Below, piece after piece: positions 56,865 to 64,000 of a stretch of DNA of 64,000 nucleotides. The notes below the pieces were generated by a model. That model was not told where the DNA came from. It did not search any database and saw only the letters and a program-made list of their open reading frames with translations. The stretch covers positions 428,931-492,930 of the forward strand of contig NC_020194.1 of the NCBI RefSeq assembly GCF_000315915.1. Direction: 5' to 3'. The first letter of the stretch is position 1. Every line of letters starts with the position of its first letter. The stretch comes from Henningerozyma blattae CBS 6284 (Eukaryota > Ascomycota > Saccharomycetes > Saccharomycetales > Saccharomycetaceae). Position numbers and translations under genes: made by a program.

Positions 56865-57968
56865 TCATTGATGAATTTGCATTGAACCATTTAATAGGAA
56901 AGTCAATTCTTCTATATCTATTCTTTGAATAAATAAATTTCTTAATATTCCAACCATGGTTAAGAAACTTGCGATCCCCACAGGTACAACACAGAATACA
57001 ATAATTTTATATAAATCTATAGTTCTCTTTTTTGAAACTAAAAAAATTTTTTTATTTTTTTTTTTCAATTTTTTTTGACGACGTGAATAAACATGAGAAT
57101 CTATAGAATTTGATGAAGAATTTGATAATGAATCATCATTTGAATCTATATCTTTTTCATTTGATTGATGGTTTACGTAATTCAAGTTTGAAGTGATATA
57201 ACTTTGCCAAATGAAGACTATCGTTAGTATACAACTAATGATTATCCAAACGTGTAGATAATAATCAGAATCTAGGGAGAAAGAATTGATCAATAATGAT
57301 TCTATGGTCAGTATTAATAAAGACATGGAAAACATTCGTAAAATGGCAGCTAAAGTGGAATATTTAACTATCCAACGTATCATTAGAGAATCTAGAGTAG
57401 CATAAGTTAAGTATAGGGAGACTGAAGACCATATTGAACATAAGAAATATTCTGAGGCGTTTGCTCTTGTTAAGTTTGTTAAAGATTGTATAAGTATATT
57501 ATCATAATTGATTGTATTATTTGTTGAAGATATATTTGAGATAGAAGATATATTATTTTGAGAATTGAAATGTAAAGAAAACATAGCTGTTATATGAGTT
57601 GGATTTATTGTATTGAAAATGTCTTGATTGGAAGATAATAAAGACCAAGATTTTTTCAAGGATTGGAAAATATTTATGATTGGAGGTAATAGAGACACAT
57701 CTCTGCATAGAGCCATTAAGAAATGTTGTTTTGCAGTTAGATGAGATAGAGATAAAGTTTTCATAGAAGAATAAGCTTTTGCCAATGTAGTTGAGTTTGT
57801 ATAGATGAGAGATGCTTGTGATGGTAGGGTTTGTGGGGACGTTTGTGAAGATCCGTTTAAATGTGACAATGAGGAGATAGATCTTCTTGAATCATTATTT
57901 TCTATAGAGGATTGAAATGTGTTGATTGAGTAAAGATCATTTGACAGATTAGTTGAATGAAGATGCAT
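56865..57968 (-). CDS. EOS1: EOS1, ER membrane protein affecting N-glycosylation
   Basis: This 367-residue protein is nearly the same length as S. cerevisiae Eos1 (366 aa). A Ser-rich N-terminus leads into the LTAKQHFLMALCRDVSLLPPI block (about 75-97). Four or so membrane segments follow (about 185-205, 213-232, 241-258 and 325-350), separated by a Ser/Asn- and Lys-rich loop with a KKLKKKNKK stretch. The gene order PMS1-EOS1 matches S. cerevisiae chr XIV apart from the missing SWS2. Its biochemical function is not established; mutants in S. cerevisiae are oxidant-sensitive with N-glycosylation defects. Confidence 0.88.
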   Translation of the reverse strand: MHLHSTNLSNDLYSINTFQSSIENNDSRRSISSLSHLNGSSQTSPQTLPSQASLIYTNSTTLAKAYSSMKTLSLSHLTAKQHFLMALCRDVSLLPPIINIFQSLKKSWSLLSSNQDIFNTINPTHITAMFSLHFNSQNNISSISNISSTNNTINYDNILIQSLTNLTRANASEYFLCSIWSSVSLYLTYATLDSLMIRWIVKYSTLAAILRMFSMSLLILTIESLLINSFSLDSDYYLHVWIIISCILTIVFIWQSYITSNLNYVNHQSNEKDIDSNDDSLSNSSSNSIDSHVYSRRQKKLKKKNKKIFLVSKKRTIDLYKIIVFCVVPVGIASFLTMVGILRNLFIQRIDIEELTFLLNGSMQIHQ

Positions 57969-58534
57969 GTGGTGTGTGTAAGGGAAAGATATGTGTGTGT
58001 GTGTGTGTGTGAGTGGGTATGTTAGGATCCGATTTTTTTGAAGATCATATGAAAAACCTTGGAGAGACGAGGCGAGACGAGACGAGGCGGGACAGGAACG
58101 AGAGTCAGTGCGGCTCGAGCATGTGACCGCGTGTTGTTTGTTTTAATGGGTTTTCGGTGTACTGTTCTAAGATTCTTAATAAAGTAAGTTATAGTACTTC
58201 CTGGAAGCTAATAGTTAGTCTTAGGAAATTAAGTATACAGTTTTCTACTATTAGTTCAATAGTTAGACTTAGTTCACTGCTAACAGTATATGTCACAAAA
58301 TACTAGTCTTAGTTTGCTTAATTCTATATAAGATAATATATAGTTTATTATATAACTTAGTATTATGTATTTTTATAATAATATGAGCTAATGTCTTTAG
58401 TTCAGATATTGTTTTGGACGTCCGTGATAATATTTTTCACGACTTATAAGTCCGGGTTACTATAGTAAATATCCGTTAGGATCTACCACACTACCACATT
58501 TCCAGAATATCATGTGAGCACAGAAATTTGAAAA
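57969..58534. other. EOS1 promoter region
   Basis: Contains a (GT)n run (about 57992-58011) and a GC-rich block of GAGAC/GAGGC units (58062-58091), then AT-rich sequence. TPM1/TPM2, which follows EOS1/REV7 in S. cerevisiae, is not present. Confidence 0.5.
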
Positions 58535-58889
58535 TGTAACAATTTTAAGCTTTGCTACTCCCAGTAGTATATCAGGATCACGTGATAACGGAATGAACAT
58601 CTAGATTAACAAGTAAGTGAATCATGAACATAAATTCTATTTAAGAATCTAAAGCTAAAAGAATAAACTAGAGGGTTAAAGTAGAACAAAGAAGTAAGAA
58701 CTAGAAAACAAAAAGAATGAAATACAAAAGACGGAAGTGTATAGTGAACAAATCGGAACGTAATAATAATAATATTTAACTTAAATAGGCTCAGGTATAT
58801 AGTTGTATAGTTTAATAAACAGTTGGTATTAAACTAGCAGCCAAAAAGATATACTACTGGGAGTAGAAAGGCTTAAAATTGTTACAACA
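58535..58889 (-). mobile_element. LTR-like repeat (family B) with 39-bp inverted ends
   Basis: The element is uninterrupted. Its left end (58535-58573) and right end (58848-58886) are inverted copies, matching at 37 of 39 bases (TGTAACAATTTTAAGC... / ...GCTTAAAATTGTTACA). The body (58574-58847) is the reverse of the family B sequence at 31174-31437. On the minus strand it starts TGTTGTAACA at 58889. The flanking 5-mers do not match. It lies 28 bp from the 3' end of tRNA-Leu. It may be a solo LTR or a small inverted-repeat element. Confidence 0.6.
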
Positions 58890-58917
58890 TAGCTCACGCT
58901 ACGTGACAGAAAAAAAA

Positions 58918-59028
58918 TGGTTGCTAAGAGATTCGAACTCTTGCATCTTACGATACCTGAGAGTTCCACTTTTTAAGTGTTAAGTTTTCACTTGAATCAG
59001 GCGCCTTAGACCGCTCGGCCAAACAACC
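58918..59028 (-). tRNA. tRNA-Leu (CAA) with intron
   Basis: 111 nt on the minus strand, with acceptor GGTTGTT paired to AGCAACC, a class II long variable arm (TATCGTAAGATG), and T-arm AGAGTTCGAATCTCT. The anticodon CAA (58992-58994) is followed one base later by an intron of about 29 nt (about 58962-58990), as in S. cerevisiae tRNA-Leu(CAA). The exons are near-identical to that gene. A T8 run (58910-58917) follows as terminator. Confidence 0.96.
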
Positions 59029-59120
59029 AATACTGATGTTTGTTGTAAAACCGTCTAAGTGCCGTCGCACGTAATACTTACAAGAAATCAGTACAAGAGA
59101 AGCCTCAAGAGAGGACAGAT

Positions 59121-59337
59121 TGCTGGAATATGATTATATCATTTTCTATTAAGTGGTAAAAGACTTTTATCACGTGACTTATTGTTTAAAATGTGTTTTT
59201 CTGTTTATATCGAAAAACACTATTTAAGAAATATATTCATTTTAGTTATAGTATTTACTATATATTTCTAAATAAAAGTAATCGTCCTTACATCTTAAAC
59301 ACTATATAACAATGTCTAACTCTCTTGAATCCCAGTA
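59121..59337 (+). mobile_element. Solo LTR-like element (family A)
   Basis: 217 bp from TGCTGGAATATG to CCCAGTA, the same length as the copy at 30952-31168 and including the hairpin segment. Flanks CAGAT and CTTTT do not match, so its insertion history is less clear. It lies about 90 bp upstream of tRNA-Leu. Confidence 0.65.
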
Positions 59338-60907
59338 CTTTTATATAGAAAGAAAAAAAGAAACTACTAAGCAAAAAAGCAAGATCCTCCCTATACTTTC
59401 TATTATCTACTCTGTTTATATTTCTAGTATCCTCATCTCTATTTTGTTTGTACCACCTTAGCTTTATTTTACGCCCAATATTGACTCTAGCATACTCTTT
59501 CACTGCTGTTACTATACTTCAGTATCTTTCCTTTAACACAATATCCTTCTTTGTTGGCTCCAGTAAGTCAACAGCACTTTGCCTAAACATAAGAAAAAAG
59601 ATTACATGCTAATATGCATTTTACTAAATATAACCACTGAAAAATAATCATTTCAATTCTCCTATATTTAGTGAAATGCACATAACAACGATTCCCAGTG
59701 AACACTGTATAGCATTTTGATGAACTCTCAGAATTCACATAAATAAAGAAATTAAAGCTTCATTATTATTTCATTAGAGCCCTCTTTTGTATACACAATT
59801 AATACCAACGTAACTACAAAACAATACTTGAATTACTTTTCTATAAACTTTATATTACACCTCTATTTATCTATTTATAACTTACTTGACATATATGAGC
59901 AACCATTTGTGTCAATTCTCATCTCTAACATACAATCCAACCATATGATTAGTTAACTATGGTGCTCAACACCACTACAAACACTATTGACTTTTATCTT
60001 ACTTCCTCGTATAACCTTTTATTTGTTTACTTAGATTTGTGAACAACCAACACTATTAAAACCAATAAGCAACTTGTGATATAAAAGTTGACTTCTCTTT
60101 TTAACACATTTTATAATAATAGATTTTATAAAATATGCTCTTTATGTGGTCAAAAAAAAATATTGTCCATGAATGCAGTTTATTCTATAATAAACATTAC
60201 CATGAGGTAACTCAAGCCAGTGAGAAGACAAAATTTGAGAATGTGAAAAACGGATATATTTAGGACCATTTAAAAAATCATTAACATTATTTTTCTGCAG
60301 TATAATTTTACTATATTAGTAGTATACGTTCGAGTCTCTATTTTACTCGCCAAGAAACTCTTTGTTATAATCCATAAGAAACTTATATATTTCTTGTACA
60401 ACTATTGATATAAAACTTAGAATCCCATTCCTTGATTACATTCTGTGATCTTTGCTTATGCAGTTTTCCTTTCTAGAAAATTTTTAATTTGAATGATATA
60501 ATTATACTTTTTTTCTTCCTATTTTTTTGAACACTGTCTCAATCTGAACCGAATTATTCTCCTAAATAAATGTTTCAGCCCAAACTTCTTAAGCGGGTAG
60601 CAATATCATAAATATAGAAGTCGTCTAAAATTCACCTGGAACTTGAAAGATAGTTATTAAAAGGCGTATAAAATCTAATGCATAAGTGTGCACCTTTAAG
60701 TAAACAAATAAAAAACCATGTGTTCCGATTTTGATTCAGACTAATGTTGATTTGGAGCCAAGACTAAACTAAATGGAATAATTATAATCAAAAATATAGT
60801 AATAACTTTAAATATATATTTTAAACATGATTATGTTTCTATATAAGTAATAAACTAAACGAACTAAACTAAAAATAATATCTGATAAAAAGATGCCGTT
60901 AATTACC
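59338..60907. other. Gene-free interval downstream of the adhesin gene
   Basis: 1.57 kb of AT-rich sequence. Short open frames have no recognisable content. A 40-bp near-inverted phrase (TGCATTTTACTAAATATA / TATATTTAGTGAAATGCA) lies at about 59613-59681. Confidence 0.5.
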
Positions 60908-63900
60908 TTAATTCAGAAAAAATATAAAAATAAAACCTACTACTATCTTCCAATTCGATGTAACTTCTAAAATATTAGCCGAACCTTCGTACAAGATTGA
61001 CATATGAGCAATATTTTCGGATGATTGAGTAATAGGGTTGACAATACTTGTGGAAAGTGCAGCTCCTTGGTTACTATTTGTAAATAAAGTATTTGTAATA
61101 GACGTTGTGTAAGAACGTGGGGTAGTTTTCAAAGTTTGCTGGCCTTGAACAGTTGTAGTAGGTTGTTGTTCTGGGATAGTGTTAGTAGGTTGCTGGCCTT
61201 GAACAGTTGTAGTAGGCTGTTGTTCTGGGATAGTGTTAGTAGGTTGCTGGCCTTGAACAGTTGTAGTAGGTTGCTGGCCTTGAACAGTGTCAGTAGGTTG
61301 CTGGCCTTGAACAGTTGTAGTAGGTTGTTGTTCTGGGATAGTGTTAGTAGGTTGCTGGCCTTGAACAGTTGTAGTAGATTGCTGGCCTTGAACAGTTGTA
61401 GTAGCCTGTTGTTCTGGGATAGTGTTAGTAGGTTGCTGGCCTTGAACAGTTGTAGTAGATTGCTGGCCTTGAACAGTTGTAGTAGGCTGTTGTTCTGGGA
61501 TAGTGTTAGTAGGTTGCTGGCCTTGAACAGTGTTAGTAGATTGCTGGCCTTGAACAGTTGTAGTAGGTTGTTGTTCTTGAACAGTTGTAGTAGGCTGTTG
61601 TTCTAGTGGAGTTGCTGAAGTTATTAATGCAGAATAAGATGGTAAAGTTGAGGTAGTTACAGAAGCATATTTGGATATTGTTCCGTTTTGCCAAGGATTT
61701 ATTGTTGAGGACGAGACTAATGTATAAGTAAAAATCCCAGTAGATGGATGCTGATTCATGTCCTCAGTAGAATAGAAAGAAATTAGATCTGTTTCTGTGA
61801 ATGAATTACCTGTAATTATTGTTGTATATGGAGGAGGAATATAGAATGTATTAATAGCAGAGCTTGATAATGAAGAAGTGAATTGTGGTGCATATAAACG
61901 TGTTGAACTCTCAGTGGTAAATATTGCTGAATCTATTAGTGAACTACTAGTTGGATATATCGAAGATAACAGAGATACTACTATCGTCTCAGACAAAGAA
62001 GAATATCTTCCAGCAGTAGAAGAAGTTGGTTTAGAAAACATATTATACGTAGATAAAGAGGTAGCAGTCAAACCTAAAGAATATGTTGAAAGATCCGTGG
62101 ATGCACTAGACCTCCTGGTATACAATACTTCAGAATTCGAATATAGGGGACTAACAGATTCAGAGGTAAAAAACTCGCTTCTGGTTTGAACTGGTAGCTG
62201 ATCGGAGGATGCGACAGACGAACCAGAAATTTTGTATGTCGTGGTGCCTGTAGAAAATGTGATAGAAGAACTAGGAGTTCTTGAAAGAGTAATGTCAGGA
62301 TTCAAATACCCCGTGATCTGGTTAGAAGTTATAATTATTGACGAACATAATCGAGAACGGGTCCTAGACTGATGCTTAGCATCTACAGTAGAAAATTGAG
62401 AGGTGACACTATTCGAAAAATATGAACTTGGTGAACTTGAAAAGGTAACAGTAATTGAACCATACTTCTGAGAAATTAAGGCAGAAGATGAGCTCAATGT
62501 CATTCTACTACTACCAAAAATAACAGAAGGTACACCCGATATTAAACTACGCGTGTATGGCAAGTCATTGGAGTCGGTGGTGGTGTATGGAGATACAACC
62601 TCAGTAACGGTCGACGAGCCCAGACGACCACTGTCGGTCGTGTATACTGAGGATCCACTTTCAGATGAAGTGCCCGAGATCGCGTAGGTAGTGGTGCCGG
62701 TGGATGGCAAGCCATTGGAGTCGGTGGTGGTGTATGGAGATACAACCTCAGTAACGGTCGACGAGCCAGAGACCACTGTGGTCGTGTATACTGAGGATCC
62801 ACTTTCAGATGAAGTGCCCGAGATCGCGTAGGTAGTGGTGCCGGTGGATGGCAAGCCATTGGAATCGGTGGTGGTGTATGGAGATACAACCTCAGTAACG
62901 GTCGACGAGCCAGAGACCTCTGTGGTCGTGTATACTGGTGGTAGGCCGGAGGATCCACTTTCAGATGAAGTGCCCGAGATCGCGTAGGTAGTGGTGCCGG
63001 TGGATGGCAAGCCATTGGAGTCGGTGGTGGTGTATGGAGATACAACCTCAGTAACGGTCGACGAGCCAGAGACCACTGTGGTGGTGTATACTGAGGATCC
63101 ACTTTCAGATGAAGTGCCCGAGATCGCGTAGGTAGTGGTGCCGGTGGATGGCAAGCCATTGGAATCGGTGGTGGTGTATGGAGATACAATCTTTACGACA
63201 GCCGACGAGCCAGAGACCACTGTGGTGGTGTATACTGAGGATCCACTTTCAGATGAAGTGCCCGAGATCGCGTAGGTAGTGGTGCCGGTGGATGGCAAGC
63301 CATTGGAGTCGGTGGTGGTGTATGGAGATACAACCTCAGTAACGGTCGACGAGCCAGAGACCTCTGTGGTGGTGTATACTGGTGGTAGGCCGGAGGATCC
63401 ACTTTCAGATGAAGTGCCCGAGATCGCGTAGGTAGTGGTGCCGGTGGATGGCAAGCCATTGGAGTCGGTGGTGGTGTATGGAGATACAACCTCAGTAACG
63501 GTCGACGAGCCAGAGACCACTGTGGTGGTGTATACTGAGGATCCACTTTCAGATGAAGTGCCCGAGATCGCGTAGGTAGTGGTGCCGGTGGATGGCAAGC
63601 CATTGGAGTCGGTGGTGGTGTATGGAGATACAACCTCAGTAACGGTCGACGAGCCAGAGACCACTGTGGTCGTGTATACTGGTGGTAGGCCGGAGGATCC
63701 ACTTTCAGATGAAGTGCCCGAGATCGCGTAGGTAGTGGTGCCGGTGGATGGCAAGCCATTGGAGTCGGTGGTGGTGTATGGAGATACAACCTCAGTAACG
63801 GTCGACGAGCCAGAGACCACTGTGGTGGTGTATACTGGTGGTAGGCCGGAGGATCCACTTTCAGATGAAGTGCCCGAGATCGCGTAGGTAGTGGTGCCGG

Positions 63901-64000
63901 TGGATGGCAAGCCATTGGAGTCGGTGGTGGTGTATGGAGATACAACCTCAGTAACGGTCGACGAGCCAGAGACCTCTGTGGTCGTGTATACTGGTGGTAG
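60908..64000 (-). CDS. 3' part of a large repeat-rich GPI-anchored adhesin (5' end outside the window)
   Basis: The frame is open from the window edge to a stop at 60908-60910 (1030 codons), so only the C-terminal part is seen. From the edge inward there are at least nine copies of a 49-53-residue Thr/Ser repeat with the core TTTDSNGLPSTGTTTYAIS and SSTVTEVVSPY. A non-repeated Ser/Thr-rich region of about 280 residues follows, then about 17 copies of a nine-residue Gln-rich unit (EQQPTTTVQ / GQQPTNTIP). The end is a hydrophobic tail (WKIVVGFIFIFFLN) that fits a GPI signal. This layout is typical of yeast flocculin/adhesin wall proteins. The ligand-binding N-terminal domain is not visible, so specificity is unknown. 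Confidence 0.85.
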   Translation of the reverse strand, partial: LPPVYTTTEVSGSSTVTEVVSPYTTTDSNGLPSTGTTTYAISGTSSESGSSGLPPVYTTTVVSGSSTVTEVVSPYTTTDSNGLPSTGTTTYAISGTSSESGSSGLPPVYTTTVVSGSSTVTEVVSPYTTTDSNGLPSTGTTTYAISGTSSESGSSVYTTTVVSGSSTVTEVVSPYTTTDSNGLPSTGTTTYAISGTSSESGSSGLPPVYTTTEVSGSSTVTEVVSPYTTTDSNGLPSTGTTTYAISGTSSESGSSVYTTTVVSGSSAVVKIVSPYTTTDSNGLPSTGTTTYAISGTSSESGSSVYTTTVVSGSSTVTEVVSPYTTTDSNGLPSTGTTTYAISGTSSESGSSGLPPVYTTTEVSGSSTVTEVVSPYTTTDSNGLPSTGTTTYAISGTSSESGSSVYTTTVVSGSSTVTEVVSPYTTTDSNGLPSTGTTTYAISGTSSESGSSVYTTDSGRLGSSTVTEVVSPYTTTDSNDLPYTRSLISGVPSVIFGSSRMTLSSSSALISQKYGSITVTFSSSPSSYFSNSVTSQFSTVDAKHQSRTRSRLCSSIIITSNQITGYLNPDITLSRTPSSSITFSTGTTTYKISGSSVASSDQLPVQTRSEFFTSESVSPLYSNSEVLYTRRSSASTDLSTYSLGLTATSLSTYNMFSKPTSSTAGRYSSLSETIVVSLLSSIYPTSSSLIDSAIFTTESSTRLYAPQFTSSLSSSAINTFYIPPPYTTIITGNSFTETDLISFYSTEDMNQHPSTGIFTYTLVSSSTINPWQNGTISKYASVTTSTLPSYSALITSATPLEQQPTTTVQEQQPTTTVQGQQSTNTVQGQQPTNTIPEQQPTTTVQGQQSTTTVQGQQPTNTIPEQQATTTVQGQQSTTTVQGQQPTNTIPEQQPTTTVQGQQPTDTVQGQQPTTTVQGQQPTNTIPEQQPTTTVQGQQPTNTIPEQQPTTTVQGQQTLKTTPRSYTTSITNTLFTNSNQGAALSTSIVNPITQSSENIAHMSILYEGSANILEVTSNWKIVVGFIFIFFLN
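61136..61611 (-). repeat. 27-bp tandem repeat coding for Gln-rich units
   Basis: About 17 tandem units of 27 bp alternate between (E/G)QQPTTTVQ and GQQPTNTIP types. The regular alternation suggests amplification of a 54- or 81-bp higher-order unit. Confidence 0.85.
62568..64000 (-). repeat. 147/159-bp tandem repeat of the adhesin
   Basis: At least nine nearly identical units, GC-richer than the surroundings. Two length classes differ by a 12-bp GGTGGTAGGCCG segment (coding GLPP). The array continues past the window end. Confidence 0.92.

Noticed and set aside
60325..60360. T-loop-like GTTCGAGTCTC as a tRNA remnant
   Set aside because: Flanking bases do not form the T stem and no upstream tRNA arms are present.
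62542..63945. Two long shadow frames (215 and 250 codons) in the adhesin repeats
   Set aside because: The repeat units contain no stops in a second frame, so these are by-products; the coding frame is fixed by the open path to the GPI tail.

Overview
The window comes from the nuclear genome of a budding yeast of the Saccharomycetaceae. It is AT-rich. Its protein-coding genes are intron-free and match Saccharomyces cerevisiae proteins closely (PRE6, MPH1, PMS1, SEC3, REV7, SAL1 and others), and CTG reads sensibly as leucine. There are three tRNA genes, one with a short intron after the anticodon, and each lies beside LTR-like repeats, as is usual for yeast Ty elements. The species cannot be fixed from the sequence alone.

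Layout. 0-5 kb: PAN1 on the minus strand, with an apparent frameshift near its 3' end. 5-9.3 kb: a 3.6 kb gene-free stretch and a TIR/SRP1-type GPI cell-wall mannoprotein. 9.8-14.6 kb: DJP1 and AIM21. 16-25.6 kb: two tandem Sec3-like genes, an N-terminal-only paralog and then full-length SEC3. 26.3-29.5 kb: MPH1. 29.5-34 kb: a repeat-rich stretch with tRNA-Thr and nested LTR-like elements. 34-40.4 kb: YAP7, an MDM38/YLH47 LETM1 gene, a VLD1-like membrane protein, RPR2 and PRE6. 40.8-41.6 kb: tRNA-Asn with a Ty3-like solo LTR and a second solo LTR. 41.8-58 kb: SNN1, an OST3/OST6-type gene, END3, AXL2, SAL1, REV7, PMS1 and EOS1. 58.5-59.3 kb: tRNA-Leu between two repeat copies. From 60.9 kb to the window end: the 3' part of a large repeat-rich GPI adhesin.

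Gene order. From memory of the S. cerevisiae map, the window interleaves genes that are now split between paired blocks. PAN1/DJP1/AIM21/MPH1 (chr IX right arm) alternate with SEC3 and a TIR gene (chr V). YAP7/MDM38/PRE6 (chr XV) alternate with VLD1/RPR2 (chr IX). END3/SAL1/PMS1/EOS1 (chr XIV) alternate with AXL2/REV7 (chr IX). This is double conserved synteny: the order is close to that of the ancestor before the whole-genome duplication.

Functional themes. Pan1, End3 and Aim21 act at cortical actin patches in endocytosis, and Pan1 and End3 are partners in one complex. Sec3 and Axl2 act in polarised growth and bud-site marking. Mph1, Rev7 and Pms1 act in DNA repair, and MCB-type (ACGCGT) sites lie upstream of MPH1 and between REV7 and PMS1. 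AXL2 has an unusually dense cluster of SBF/MBF-type sites.

The points most worth a second look are the tandem truncated Sec3 paralog, the PAN1 frameshift at a G7 tract, the Ost3/6-type protein without its CxxC motif, the LTR families with exact target-site duplications, and three single-base insertions in one repeat of the adhesin.
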